Shown: positions 17,948 through 26,983, numbered from the stretch's first letter. The stretch is DNA of 64,000 nt from Lyngbya sp. HA4199-MV5 (GCA_019359375.1 JAHHHL010000004.1:1-64000), one strand, 5' to 3'. The notes: generated by a model from the sequence alone, not told the origin. Made by a program: numbers and translations.

Positions 17948-18766
17948 ATGTCTGCAATAACGTCAACGTATGATCCAACCCTCTTTCAAGGTGCTGCCTG
18001 GTACTATGCCCGCTATCGATCGCGCTATCCCCAAACATTGTTTGATTTACTCGCTGATCGGTTTCATCTGGATGGCACCGGACGCTTGCTCGATCTTGGC
18101 TGTGGTGCCGGACTGGTGGCGATTCCATTTAGCAGCCAGTTTACTGAAGTTGTGGCGATCGACCCGGATGCAGAGATGCTCCAGGCAGCGGAGGCAGAAG
18201 CAAACGAAACGGGAGTCACGAACATTCGCTGGCTTCGCGATCGTGCCGAGTCGGTTTCGGATGCCCTGGGACAATTTAAGTTAGTCACCTTTGGGCGATC
18301 GTTCCATTGGATGCAGCGAGAACTACTTCTGGACAGGCTCTATCCCCTACTCACAGATGATGGTGGTATTGCCATCTTAAAAACAGGTGACGATCCGTGG
18401 CATAGCGAATTGCCGTGGAAGAAAACCGCGATCGCCGTTGTAAAACGCTGGCTAGGCGAAGAACGCCGTACTGGACAGGCAGGACAGGGCGTGTGGAAAC
18501 CGCTAGCAGTGCCTCATGAAGACGTTATTGCAGCATCACCGTTTCCCCGTCAAGAAACCTTTGAAGTCACCTTTGAAAAGTCCTGGACGGTTGATAGCTA
18601 CCTGGGTTATCTCTACTCCACTGCGTTTGCATTGCCATCGTTCTTTGGCGACGATCGCGAGAAATTTGAGGTGGATCTCAAACAATCACTCTTGACCGTT
18701 GAACCGTCTGGAACATTTACGGAACAGCTTACGGCAGGGGCGATCGTCGCCTGGAAACGAGCTTAA
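17948..18766 (+). CDS. Class I SAM-dependent methyltransferase
   Basis: The 272-residue product begins with the YDPTLFQGAAWYYARYRSRYP segment common to methyltransferase-11-like enzymes. It then shows motif I (LLDLGCGAGLVAIPF), the acidic end of strand 2 (VVAIDPDAEMLQAA) and a post-motif GRSFHWM active-site segment. The substrate is unknown. The ATG at 17948 fits the family N-terminus best; GTG 17915 overlaps the preceding stop and would add 11 residues. It is the second of five methyltransferase genes, intact or broken, in the window. Confidence 0.85.
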   Translation: MSAITSTYDPTLFQGAAWYYARYRSRYPQTLFDLLADRFHLDGTGRLLDLGCGAGLVAIPFSSQFTEVVAIDPDAEMLQAAEAEANETGVTNIRWLRDRAESVSDALGQFKLVTFGRSFHWMQRELLLDRLYPLLTDDGGIAILKTGDDPWHSELPWKKTAIAVVKRWLGEERRTGQAGQGVWKPLAVPHEDVIAASPFPRQETFEVTFEKSWTVDSYLGYLYSTAFALPSFFGDDREKFEVDLKQSLLTVEPSGTFTEQLTAGAIVAWKRA

Positions 18767-19004
18767 GATTGCGGTACAAGATAATCGTCTGTAGGGGCGA
18801 ACGGTCGTCACTGGCTTCACCTTAAGGCAGGGATACCCCAAATTTCCTCAAACTGGGTGTCTCGTTTGCGCTGTCGCTTGCGAACGGTTTTGACTAGAGC
18901 GAACAGACGGTGGTGCTCGACCCAAAAGGCAACCCCTGTCTGTTGAGGACCTCGCAGCAGAGCCTGAGCAGAGTGATACAAACTGCGAAACACCATTTGG
19001 AGGT

Positions 19005-20510
19005 TCAACGAGAGAACAGCCTGTTACGGGAGGGCACGTAGGAGTTTGGTGCGCCGAGTGGCACATTGGGATATTTTTTCAGGCTAGATTGATAATCGCG
19101 CACCAGTTTCGTGGTCGGGTAATAAAGCCATGTGTTGTAAGGCTCCGCTACCTGGCGTGTTTCACGGGGATCGCGAGTCAGATCTACCACCTTCAACATG
19201 GTTGAAAACCGGACGATCGGGCTGTTTTTGGTTTCTTGCCACGCATAGTGCAATTTCCAGTTCCGCCATTTCACAGCGCGGAGATCATCGGCAACAAAGA
19301 TGACAAACCCCTCGCGACCTGACTGAGAACGGTTTCCCAGAAAGAAATCTGCCATATTCACACCGTCTACTGCCCGATCGTCCGGCACGTTTGCACCTGC
19401 AATAGCCGCCAGCGTTGGAAACAAATCGACACTGTGGACAATCTCGTTATTGACGGCTCCGGCAGGTATCTTGTTTGGCCATCGGATGATGAACGGTACG
19501 CGCAGCCCTCCTTCCATCGCGGTGAAATAGGTACCTGCCCAGGGTCCTGACCAACCGTTGTATTGCCCATCGCCCACAACAGGATCTTCCACACCATTGT
19601 CGGCGGTGAAGATGACGATCGTGTTTTCCCGAATGCCAAGCTGCTGAATGGTATGGAGCAACTGACCCACATAATGATCCGTCTGTACCAACATATCGGC
19701 ATAGTCACCATGACCGCTCTTGCCTGCAAAGTCTGGGTGTGGCAGCGTTGGGTAATGGGTTGCCGTGAGCGGCACATAGGCGAAGAAGGGTTTGTTGACC
19801 TCTTTGCTGCGAGTCATAAAGTCGATCGCGCGGCGAGTCAATTCAGCATCAATCAGCCGTCGCTCGGTGAGATTGTAGAGTGTTTGCCGTTGGGGTTCGC
19901 TACCCTTATGCCCTTCCATAATCCAGGACAGATCAGAATCAGCGACGTTAACATCACCCGGTACCGAGAGCCGCGTGAGGATATCGGGTGTCGTCCAAAT
20001 AGACTCGTCGGTGGTGTTGGGAATGCCGTACCACTCATCAAAGCCTTGATCAGTCGGCCAGCGCCCCGGTGTGCGTCCAAGATGCCATTTGCCAAACGCG
20101 GCTGTGGCATACCCTGCGTCAGATAACGTTTCAGCGAGTGTAACTTCCCAGGGCAGCAATCCGTAAAGCGCCGTCCCAAGTGGAATGCTGTGGGTGCCAC
20201 TGCGAATCGCATGACGACCTGTCAGCAGTGCAGAACGGCTGGGTGTACATTGTGGTTCCGTGTTGGCGTTAAGTAGCCGCATCCCCTCCGCTGCAAGCCT
20301 GTCGATGTTGGGAGACGGTGCCCCACGCAAAGCACCCCCACCATATACGCCCCAGTCACCCCATCCAGTATTGTCAGTCAGAATGAGGAGGATGTTGGGT
20401 TTGGTCTGTGGTCTAGCTTGTGATGGTGGCTCCTCTTGCGCCTGCGCTGGGGAAGCTAACACCAGCCAGATTGCAGCGGCTAACGCCACAATGAACATGG
20501 GCAATTTCAT
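19005..20510 (-). CDS. Arylsulfatase (type I, formylglycine-dependent), exported
   Basis: The 501-residue precursor has an N-terminal signal peptide ending ASPAQAQ. The sulfatase signature is intact: Cys88-Thr-Pro-Ser-Arg followed by LLTGRH, where Cys88 would be converted to formylglycine by a sulfatase-modifying enzyme not present in this window. The metal-site segments LTDNTGWGD and FTADNGVED are present, the first with Asn where many have a second Asp. It hydrolyses sulfate esters to sulfate outside the cytoplasm, another sulfur-acquisition route. It is monocistronic, on the opposite strand to its neighbours. Length is typical of the family. Confidence 0.92.
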   Translation of the reverse strand: MKLPMFIVALAAAIWLVLASPAQAQEEPPSQARPQTKPNILLILTDNTGWGDWGVYGGGALRGAPSPNIDRLAAEGMRLLNANTEPQCTPSRSALLTGRHAIRSGTHSIPLGTALYGLLPWEVTLAETLSDAGYATAAFGKWHLGRTPGRWPTDQGFDEWYGIPNTTDESIWTTPDILTRLSVPGDVNVADSDLSWIMEGHKGSEPQRQTLYNLTERRLIDAELTRRAIDFMTRSKEVNKPFFAYVPLTATHYPTLPHPDFAGKSGHGDYADMLVQTDHYVGQLLHTIQQLGIRENTIVIFTADNGVEDPVVGDGQYNGWSGPWAGTYFTAMEGGLRVPFIIRWPNKIPAGAVNNEIVHSVDLFPTLAAIAGANVPDDRAVDGVNMADFFLGNRSQSGREGFVIFVADDLRAVKWRNWKLHYAWQETKNSPIVRFSTMLKVVDLTRDPRETRQVAEPYNTWLYYPTTKLVRDYQSSLKKYPNVPLGAPNSYVPSRNRLFSR

Positions 20511-20616
20511 AGGGATTTTACTTCTTTAAGATTGAGGCTTTCATTGAGTACATGCAGAGGCACGATCGCCCTGGCGAGTATTAAACTGATCGCTTTGGAA
20601 GTATTGCATGTCCAAA

Positions 20617-20913
20617 TCAATAAATTAAGCCTGATGCCAGATCGCGGGTGATGAGAATTTGAAATTTGCCGACCGGAATGCTGCTGTTCAGGCGACGCAC
20701 AAATAAGTGATACATGCCAGTCTCCGAGTGAACATCACGTTCTAGAGCCACGATTGGAGCGTCACTCTGGGCGCTAGTTTCCAGGAATTCACAGGCATCC
20801 AGCAACGCTTCAACGACCTGTGAATTGGGTACGCCTCCTGTTGCCCGTTCTACCAACGCGATCGCCTGATCCCATAGATGAGTTTTAATTTTAGTAGATT
20901 GAGCAGAATCCAC
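20617..20913 (-). CDS. Hypothetical protein, 98 residues
   Basis: A soluble acidic-to-neutral protein with an N-terminal helical half (HLWDQAIALVERATGG, VVEALLDACEFLE) and a C-terminal strand-rich half (YHLFVRRLNSSIPVGKFQILI). It starts with GTG at 20913, with GAGGA about 15 bases upstream. I recognise no domain. It lies between the arylsulfatase (same strand, 106 bases) and the divergent comB-like gene. Confidence 0.5.
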   Translation of the reverse strand: MDSAQSTKIKTHLWDQAIALVERATGGVPNSQVVEALLDACEFLETSAQSDAPIVALERDVHSETGMYHLFVRRLNSSIPVGKFQILITRDLASGLIY

Positions 20914-21021
20914 AGCGCAATTTTCCTCAAAAGCTACGACAAAGAGGGTTTAGTCTGAACACTCTCATAGTTATAGATTTCCTGCTGTAATTGCAAGGTA
21001 CTCGGTTTCGATCCTACAAAA

Positions 21022-21813
21022 ATGTCCTTTTACGATCAATCTGCGTTTAATCTTCGCTGTGAATGGGGAACTAAAGGCGTTGTCCAACTGGCTCCCATCA
21101 GTGATGTGGTGATTATTGTCGATGTTCTCTCATTCTCAACCTGTGTGGAAATTGCGACCAGTCGCGGTGCGATCGTCTTTCCCTGCATCTGGCAGCAGCA
21201 AGCCGCTCAGGAGTTTGCGATCTCGGTTGAGGCAGAACTGGCATTACGACGGGGCGATCAGTCTAATGGATCGCTGGGCAATTGGTCTAATGGATCGCTG
21301 GGCGATACACCTACTGGCACGCTGCGCAATCGTGGGGCAAGTAATCAATATTCCCTATCGCCTCAGTCCTTGTGCCAAATTCCCTGCGGAACTCGATTGG
21401 TACTGCCATCTCCGAATGGTTCTACACTCAGCTTGGCGACAGGAGAAACACCTACCCTGGCAGGCTGTTTGCGAAATTGTCAAGCCGTAGCAGCGGCAGC
21501 CACGAATTATGGATCACGCATTGCGGTGATTCCGGCTGGCGAAAAATGGGATGATGGCAGCCTGCGTCCCTCCTATGAGGATTGGATTGGTGCGGGAGCG
21601 ATTCTCAGCTATCTCACAGGTCACGTCTCGCCCGAAGCCGAAAGCGCGATCGCGGCTTTCCGTCACGCTGCCCCCACGCTCAACCATCACCTCAAGCAAT
21701 GTGGTTCTGGCAAAGAATTGATGGGTAAAGGCTTTGAAAGCGATGTGGATTTGGCGGCAGAGTTCAATGTAAGTGAGGGTGTGCCCATTTTACACGATCG
21801 AGCTTATAGATAA
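21022..21813 (+). CDS. 2-phosphosulfolactate phosphatase (ComB) family protein
   Basis: The 263-residue protein carries ComB family blocks: VVIIVDVLSFSTCVEIATSRGA near the N-terminus, LVLPSPNGSTLS, a RIAVIPAGEKWDDGSLRPSYEDW stretch and LMGKGFESDVDLAAEFNVS. ComB dephosphorylates 2-phosphosulfolactate in sulfolactate/coenzyme M metabolism; cyanobacterial members have unknown roles, although a sulfonate link fits here. Odd feature: between about residues 79 and 105 is a Gly/Ser/Asn-rich loop made by a 24-base tandem repeat (QSNGSLGNWSNGSLGD), which looks like a recent expansion in a surface loop. Confidence 0.8.
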   Translation: MSFYDQSAFNLRCEWGTKGVVQLAPISDVVIIVDVLSFSTCVEIATSRGAIVFPCIWQQQAAQEFAISVEAELALRRGDQSNGSLGNWSNGSLGDTPTGTLRNRGASNQYSLSPQSLCQIPCGTRLVLPSPNGSTLSLATGETPTLAGCLRNCQAVAAAATNYGSRIAVIPAGEKWDDGSLRPSYEDWIGAGAILSYLTGHVSPEAESAIAAFRHAAPTLNHHLKQCGSGKELMGKGFESDVDLAAEFNVSEGVPILHDRAYR

Positions 21814-21872
21814 TCGAGCCTACGTCTATCAGTTAAGCTAGTGAACAATAGATTGAGCATTTCAGGTAAAGC

Positions 21873-22322
21873 GTGATCCATTCAGCAATTCCACTAGAGA
21901 TTCGAGCCTTTGCAGATACGGATGAATTGGCTGTCGTTGAGTTGTGGCAACGGTGCGATGTGACCCGCCCCTGGAATGATCCTCGGAAAGATATTCGGCG
22001 CAAATTGACTATGCAACCGCATCTATTCCTGGTGGGGGTGGTAGGACAGGAGTTAGTATCAAGTGTAATGGCAGGTTATGAAGGACATCGAGGCTGGATT
22101 AATTATCTTGCTGTTTTGCCAGAATACCAGCGTCGAGGCATTGGACAGGCAATGATGATAGAAGCAGAACGGCTCTTGCGAGAGGCAGGATGTCCCAAAA
22201 TTAACGTGCAGGTGCGATCGACCAATCAAGCGGTGATCCAGTTTTATCGTGGGCTGGGCTATACCATTGATGACGTGATCAGCCTGGGTAAACGCCTAGA
22301 GGTTGATATTGAATCCGTTTGA
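21873..22322 (+). CDS. GNAT-family acetyltransferase (YpeA-like)
   Basis: The 149-residue product has the GNAT core: EIRAFADTDELAVVELW at the N-terminus, motif A with the acetyl-CoA loop (LAVLPEYQRRGIGQAMM: Q-R-R-G-I-G) and a C-terminal QVRSTNQAVIQFYRGLGY block. The DVTRPWNDPRKDI segment is characteristic of YpeA-type acetyltransferases. The target is unknown. It starts with GTG at 21873, 59 bases after the comB-like gene. Confidence 0.88.
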   Translation: MIHSAIPLEIRAFADTDELAVVELWQRCDVTRPWNDPRKDIRRKLTMQPHLFLVGVVGQELVSSVMAGYEGHRGWINYLAVLPEYQRRGIGQAMMIEAERLLREAGCPKINVQVRSTNQAVIQFYRGLGYTIDDVISLGKRLEVDIESV

Positions 22323-22333
22323 TACCCGTTTTG

Positions 22334-22365
22334 CAGGGATGTTGCGTGTAATGTCCCTACTGAGG
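22334..22365. repeat. Dispersed palindrome, AGGGACGTTAC...GTAACGTCCCT family
   Basis: CAGGGATGTTGCGTGTAATG-type sequence with imperfect arms (CAGGGA and TCCCTACTG). Better copies of the family lie at 23438, 29175 and 36482. Confidence 0.5.
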
Positions 22366-22400
22366 TTGGGTGTTGTAACCAGTAAACGCAGGAGTGCTCA

Positions 22401-23150
22401 ATGAGTGGCAAATTAAATGAAAAAGTCGCAATTGTGACGGGAGCGTCCGCAGGCATTGGTGAGGCGACTGCAACTGCGCTGGCAGCGGAAGGTGCAAAGG
22501 TTGTACTCGTAGCGAGACGGGGCGATCGTTTAGAGGCTCTGGCGCAACGGATTGCCGCAGCGGGTGGAGAAGCACTGGCGATCGTGGCCGATATTACCGA
22601 TGACGCGCAAATTCAAACGATTGTGGACAAAACCAAAACAACCTGGGGACAAATCGATATTCTGGTCAATAATGCGGGAATTGCCTTGCTGGGAGAAATT
22701 GCTAAGTCTGATCCTGCAGATTGGCGACGCATGATCGATTTGAATCTCGTCGCATTGATGAATCTCACCCATGCCGTATTACCGCTTCTGCAAACTCAGG
22801 GCAGCGGACATATTGTGAATGTTTCCTCTGTCGCAGGGCGCACCGTTCGGGTTGGCATTGGCGGATACAATGTTAGCAAATGGGGCGTGAATGCGTTTTC
22901 TGAGGTGTTGCGCCAGGAAGTGTCTCAGCAAAATATTCGGGTCACTGTAATTGAGCCAGGTTTAGTCAATACTGAAATTAGCAATCACATAACTGATCCA
23001 ACCATCCGTCAACGCATTGAAGAACGTCGTAAGTCCGTCACTGCCCTAGAAAGTGAAGACATTGCCGCTGCGATCGTCTACGCCGTCACTCAACCGCTCC
23101 GTGTCAACGTGAATGAAATTCTCATTCGTCCGACGACACAAACTTGGTAG
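22401..23150 (+). CDS. Short-chain dehydrogenase/reductase
   Basis: A 249-residue classical SDR. The cofactor motif TGASAGIGEATA is followed by VARRGDRLEAL (Arg suggesting NADP preference) and LVNNAGIAL. The catalytic Ser (VNVSSVAGR) and Tyr-x3-Lys (YNVSKWG) are present. The C-terminal segment with AAAIVYAVTQPLRVNVNEILIRPT is typical of the YdfG-like subgroup, which oxidises 3-hydroxy acids or reduces aldehydes; a natural substrate is not evident. The ATG at 22401 follows AGGAG. Confidence 0.93.
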   Translation: MSGKLNEKVAIVTGASAGIGEATATALAAEGAKVVLVARRGDRLEALAQRIAAAGGEALAIVADITDDAQIQTIVDKTKTTWGQIDILVNNAGIALLGEIAKSDPADWRRMIDLNLVALMNLTHAVLPLLQTQGSGHIVNVSSVAGRTVRVGIGGYNVSKWGVNAFSEVLRQEVSQQNIRVTVIEPGLVNTEISNHITDPTIRQRIEERRKSVTALESEDIAAAIVYAVTQPLRVNVNEILIRPTTQTW

Positions 23151-23431
23151 ATGTCTTCGGCTCCTTGTTTGCCCGTCTCTACCTCGGTGTGCGACGCGGT
23201 ATTTTGGGTTTAGAACGGTTGATTATGCTGGCACAAGGCGCGATCGGGGTCAGCCTCATCTCCTTTGCACTGTCCAATCAACTCTGGCTCTCACTGCCAA
23301 TTCTGGTGCTGGTAGGAGGTTTTGGGATTCTCCAAATCACCAGCAGCAATACGATGATTCAAACATTCGTGGCAGATAACAAGCGCGGTCGCGTCATGAG
23401 TTTCTATGCCCATTTTCTGTGGTACGTTCCA
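23144..23431 (+). pseudogene. MFS exporter fragment (EntS-like)
   Basis: About 90 codons resemble two helices and a loop from the C-terminal half of an EntS-type major-facilitator exporter: GILGLERLIMLAQGAIGVSL, LSLPILVLVGGFGILQ and ADNKRGRVMSFYAHF. There is no N-terminal half, and the frame runs straight into the palindromic repeat at 23438, where the remaining helices should be. It is a remnant trimmed on both sides, overlapping the SDR stop by a few bases. Confidence 0.75.
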
Positions 23432-23437
23432 TGTTTT

Positions 23438-23467
23438 GTAGGGACGTTACATGTAACGTCCCCATAG
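23438..23467. repeat. Dispersed palindrome GGGACGTTAC-ATGTAACGTCCC
   Basis: GGGACGTTACA and TGTAACGTCCC are perfect arms meeting at the centre, at the exact 3' limit of the MFS fragment. Same family as 29175 (AAGGACGTTAC, GTAACGTCCCT) and 36482. Confidence 0.75.
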
Positions 23468-23482
23468 AAAACGTAAATGTCT

Positions 23483-24343
23483 CTACGCCTCGTAGAAAAC
23501 GAATATCCGCAGTTCGATGCTTTCGCGGGGTGGAGCATCAGCGGGACTGGTGGGATCGTCAAAAGAGGTGTGAGCCGAAAACCGTGCAAGTCCACTCTCA
23601 TCGGAATCGAAGCATTTGATCAACAGGGCTTCATCCCGATGCATTTGTGGAAAGTAAAACCATTGATGGGATGGATTGTAGGTAATGGAATAGGTTTCCC
23701 CTACCCGATCGCGATACACCAGGTCACTCGCAACCCAATCACCAGGGGCAATACTGCGGGCATCGGACAACGCCAGGGGTGATTCCTGAATGGGATTGGC
23801 GATCGCCCGCCAAATATTGATAATGCTAAAACGTTGACGCAGTAAAGCATCAGGGTCGTTCTCACCAATCTCGCCTAACACTCGTCGTCCACGGGTATAC
23901 CCTGAATTAGCAGTAAAGTCATTGTGGACGCGGCGAGCGGGTTCTCTAATGTCGTTTTGCCCCGATCGCTGAGCGTTGCGAACAACATGATCGAAAACCA
24001 CCACTCTAGTAGCACCCGTTACCTTCTTGAGCCATTGCTCGGCTTCTGGATAGTAAACACGACGCACTTCATCATCATCATAGAAATCTTGCACGGCAGT
24101 ATGCTGATCAAGCAGCGCAAAACCTTCCCGATCGACCGATAGATCAGCGGCGATCGAGCGAGCATTATAAATTGGCACCTCATACCCCACAGAAGTCCCA
24201 CTGTTACGAGAAAAACCTTCTGGTGGGTCATAGGTGTAATTAACTGGCTTTTCTGCCATCGGAAGCAGGTAGTTGAGGGTTGCTTGCACGCTTGGCAGAT
24301 TCGGACGGGTGAGTGGGTCTAAAACTGGACTCAGCAGGCTCAT
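23483..24343 (-). CDS. CmcJ/NvfI-family oxidoreductase (2-oxoglutarate-oxygenase-like)
   Basis: The 286-residue protein matches the pattern of the CmcJ/AsaB-type family: LNYLLPMAEKPVNYTYDPP near the start, the ...ADLSVDREGFALLDQ segment, VVVFDHVVRN, then RVHNDFTANSGYTRGRR (the His-x-Asp pair expected to bind metal) and a late YFPQMHRDEALLIKCFDS with a second His. Fungal and bacterial relatives act as hydroxylases or desaturases, or are annotated as CmcJ cephamycin methoxylation proteins. The ATG at 24343 was chosen for its GGAGG site; the frame is open to 24385. A dyad box with TATTAT lies 52 bases upstream. Substrate unknown. Confidence 0.8.
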   Translation of the reverse strand: MSLLSPVLDPLTRPNLPSVQATLNYLLPMAEKPVNYTYDPPEGFSRNSGTSVGYEVPIYNARSIAADLSVDREGFALLDQHTAVQDFYDDDEVRRVYYPEAEQWLKKVTGATRVVVFDHVVRNAQRSGQNDIREPARRVHNDFTANSGYTRGRRVLGEIGENDPDALLRQRFSIINIWRAIANPIQESPLALSDARSIAPGDWVASDLVYRDRVGETYSITYNPSHQWFYFPQMHRDEALLIKCFDSDESGLARFSAHTSFDDPTSPADAPPRESIELRIFVFYEA

Positions 24344-24389
24344 TAGTTGCCTCCCTTCGAGTGATTGGTGTAGTAGCAATGGCAAGCCG

Positions 24390-24420
24390 TATAATACGGT
24401 TAGTTGATTGACTTGCCGTT
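24390..24420 (-). promoter_or_regulatory. 26-bp dyad box, site 4, with -10 box (minus strand)
   Basis: TACGGT (24395-24400), 14 bases, GCCGTT (24415-24420). Read on the minus strand, the box ends AACCGTA and continues as TATTATA (24396-24390), placing a -10 about 45 bases before the CmcJ-like start at 24343. Confidence 0.6.
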
Positions 24421-24669
24421 AATAGACTTAGGAGTATGACACAGGCTACTTTGAAATAAAACCCTCCAGTCAGGTGAAGCTTATTAAAGTACTGTTTAGC
24501 TAATGGTTAGGTATTCTAATAAATTTAGAATTTATGGAAACCTCGGAGGTCTCAACCAAAAAATGAGCGCCGTGGCAAACGTATGAGAAAGTCATCTGTT
24601 TCATCTGTTCCCATCCGCTGCTTATCTATCTTTCGACGGAATGAACTAGCCCTGGACGACTGACAGCTA

Positions 24670-25851
24670 TCAGCTATCAGCTATCAGCAGTTTGAATAAC
24701 CGTTCCTGTGCTGCTGCCAGGGTTTCTGGCTTTTTACTGAAGCAGAATCGTATAAACGATCGACCCTTTTGTGGATCGCTAAAGAAGCTGGAACCGGGCA
24801 CCACAGCGACACCGATTTCTTTGATCAAATGATAGGTAAAGTCAACGTCGGTGGGGTAGCCAAAGTGTGAAATATCAGCCCACACATAGTAAGCACCCTG
24901 GGGCACAAAGTAAGGAATACCCACTGCATCCAGCGTTTGCAAAATCAGCTTACGTTTCTGCTCATAAAGCCGTGCGAGATCATCGTAGTATTGGGGCGGC
25001 AATTGCATGGCAGCGACACCCGCTCGTTGCAATGGGGCAGGCGCACCCACAGTTAAAAAATCATGCACTTTGCGGATGGCTCCCGTTAGGGTTGGACTCG
25101 CCAGAATGTAGCCAACCCGCCATCCAGTCACACTATAGGTTTTGGACAAACCATTAATAGTGACGGTGCGATCGTCCATCCCAGGAAGGGTTGCCAGTGC
25201 CACATGCTTTGCGCCATCGTACAAAATATGTTCATAAATTTCGTCTGTAAACGCCAGCACATCCCATTGCTGGCACAGATCTGCAATCACGCTGAGTTCG
25301 TCGCGAGTGAATACTTTGCCCAAGGGATTGTGGGGCGTGTTGATAATAATCGCTTTGGTATGTGCATTAAATGCCTGCCGTAGTTCCAACTCATCAAACG
25401 TCCACTCTGGTGGATGTAGTTTGACGTAGCGGGGTGTGGCATTTGCCAGAATGGCATCGGGTCCATAGTTTTCGTAGTACGGTTCAAAAATAATCACTTC
25501 ATCACCTGCATCTACTGTTGCCAGCATCGTTGCTGCCATTGCTTCGGTAGACCCACAGGTCACGGTAATTTGTCGTTCTGGATCAACCTCTAACCCTAAA
25601 TACCAGCGCACTTTTGTCGCGATCGCCTCTCGAAAGGGACGATCGCCCCAGGTAATCGCGTATTGGTTCACATCCTCTGCGATCGCCGCATATGCTGCCT
25701 GCTTCAGTTCCAGTGGGCAGGGAAAATCGGGAAATCCTTGCGACAGGTTAATGGCTCCGTGCTGGAGGGCAATTCTGGTCATTTCCCGAATCACCGATTC
25801 GGTGAAGGAGTCCGCTTTCGACGAAGTTTTTTTGCGCTGAATTTGCGTCAC
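24670..25851 (-). CDS. PLP-dependent class I/II aminotransferase (KAT/methionine aminotransferase-like)
   Basis: A 393-residue fold-type I aminotransferase. It has INLSQGFPDFPCP near the N-terminus, VTCGSTEAMAATML, the substrate-binding NTPHNPLGKVF motif, FTDEIYEHILYD with the cofactor Asp, and NGLSKTYSVTGWRVGY with the PLP lysine (Lys237). The SQGFPDF start and YAITWGDRPFREAIA point to the kynurenine/methionine/glutamine-phenylpyruvate subgroup, which would give it a place in methionine salvage. An AGCTATC triplication covers the stop codon region (24661-24690). Confidence 0.9.
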   Translation of the reverse strand: MTQIQRKKTSSKADSFTESVIREMTRIALQHGAINLSQGFPDFPCPLELKQAAYAAIAEDVNQYAITWGDRPFREAIATKVRWYLGLEVDPERQITVTCGSTEAMAATMLATVDAGDEVIIFEPYYENYGPDAILANATPRYVKLHPPEWTFDELELRQAFNAHTKAIIINTPHNPLGKVFTRDELSVIADLCQQWDVLAFTDEIYEHILYDGAKHVALATLPGMDDRTVTINGLSKTYSVTGWRVGYILASPTLTGAIRKVHDFLTVGAPAPLQRAGVAAMQLPPQYYDDLARLYEQKRKLILQTLDAVGIPYFVPQGAYYVWADISHFGYPTDVDFTYHLIKEIGVAVVPGSSFFSDPQKGRSFIRFCFSKKPETLAAAQERLFKLLIADS

Positions 25852-25946
25852 GCTCGGTTTTCTCCTGGCTTCAAGTCTTTCTGCTCAGACCGCCGATTTC
25901 TTAGGAGATTTCCAGAAAAGTTAATACCCAAAAATCGTAGGGGTTT

Positions 25947-26189
25947 AGCATTCGGACCTGTTGACTGACAAATCTTTGAGCGAGTACTTGAACCCGCCCT
26001 GCACTAAAGTGCGGGCTGATGGCAGGAAGTCCTCTCTAGGCGTTGCCTTCCCGAAGGGTAGAGGACTAGGAGCGTCTGACAACCCGATTCAACGGGTTTC
26101 GCACCCTTAGCCCGGATTTTAATCACGGGCGGGTGAGCAACGAAGCGACCAGCCTTGCAGGATTTTTGTCAGTCAATCAGCATTCGGAC
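25947..26189. mobile_element. MITE-like element A variant with 11-bp target duplication (221 bp)
   Basis: Direct repeats AGCATTCGGAC at 25947-25957 and 26179-26189 flank an element whose ends are TTGACTGACAAA and TTTGTCAGTCAA, the same termini as elements 14358 and 49936. The core is different, with internal hairpins (GCCCGCACTTTAGTGC-type and AACCCG/CGGGTT pairs). There is no ORF. The exact duplication is direct evidence of transposition. Confidence 0.85.
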
Positions 26190-26371
26190 AGCAATTTTCG
26201 CGATCAGTCAAAGATTATCTGCCGGATGCAAACCCGTACAGGGGTGATATCTTTCTCAGAAATCTTCCTAGAAAAATCAATGGTCTCCTGTTCTTGCTAA
26301 CATCTTAATACCAGTCGGGCTACCGTAGTTTTAAAATAGGATGATACGTTGAAGTTGGGAAGGTGAAACGA

Positions 26372-26728
26372 ATGGCAGAAGCTACCGTCAAAATCACGAG
26401 TTTTCACGCCCATGTGTATTTCAATCCCACTACACGCGAGACGGCAGCGCGAGTGCGGGAAGGGTTGGGCGATCGCTTTGACGTGCAGTTGGGACGCTGG
26501 CATGAAACGCTCGTCGGTCCTCACACTCAACCGATGTATCAGGTTGCTTTTGCACCGGATCAGTTCGCCAACGTAGTGCCGTGGTTGATGCTGCATCGAG
26601 AGGGGTTAGATATTCTCGTTCATCCCAATACCGGTGACGCTGTTGCAGACCACACCGATCATGCCCTTTGGTTAGGTGAAAAATTGGCAATCAATCTTGT
26701 TCCATTGCGACCGATGAGTTCTGTCTAA
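26372..26728 (+). CDS. DOPA 4,5-dioxygenase family protein
   Basis: The 118-residue protein shows the family pattern: FHAHVYFNPTTRETAARVRE (His-x-His), WHETLVGPHTQPMYQVAF, and WLMLHREGLDILVHPNTGD ending in DHTDHALWLG. The clustered histidines would bind a non-haem iron. Fungal and plant members open the ring of DOPA; bacterial ones have wider aromatic substrates or unknown roles. ATG 26372 was chosen over GTG 26363. A possible ring-opening partner to the O-methyltransferase, but not in the same operon. Confidence 0.88.
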   Translation: MAEATVKITSFHAHVYFNPTTRETAARVREGLGDRFDVQLGRWHETLVGPHTQPMYQVAFAPDQFANVVPWLMLHREGLDILVHPNTGDAVADHTDHALWLGEKLAINLVPLRPMSSV

Positions 26729-26953
26729 TTTACGAGATTGATGATGGTGTCGTGAGCAACAAGGCGACAAGCGATGCTTGCGATTGCCTAGATTGATGGA
26801 TGTTGGCGATCGCTCAGATCAGCGCCAGGTATCGCAATCCTGTAATTTAGAGTAAGCTAAAAATTGATTAGCTTTTCTAACTATTAGCTTTACAGATTTT
26901 ATGGGCGGGAACCTTGCTTCCTTCAAACTACTATGCGATACTGACGCATAAAC
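26729..26953. other. Non-coding stretch before the flavoprotein gene
   Basis: No supported gene lies between 26729 and 27156. Apart from the dyad box at 26954, the segment is AT-rich with no recognisable RNA or repeat. A minus-strand frame through 26819-27013 has no ribosome-binding site or family resemblance. Confidence 0.4.
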
Positions 26954-26983
26954 AACGGTTTGTCGATAAAGATACCGTATGAT
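26954..26983 (+). promoter_or_regulatory. 26-bp dyad box, site 5, with -10 box
   Basis: AACGGT (26954-26959), 14 bases including TCGATAAAGAT, ACCGTA (26974-26979), merging into TATGAT (26978-26983) as a -10 candidate. It lies 177 bases before the flavoprotein ATG at 27157. Confidence 0.6.

Noticed and set aside
18817-19008. 63-codon minus-strand frame rich in Arg/His after the arylsulfatase
   Set aside because: No ribosome-binding site, no recognisable domain, and it overlaps the sulfatase end. It might be a transposase scrap but cannot be supported.
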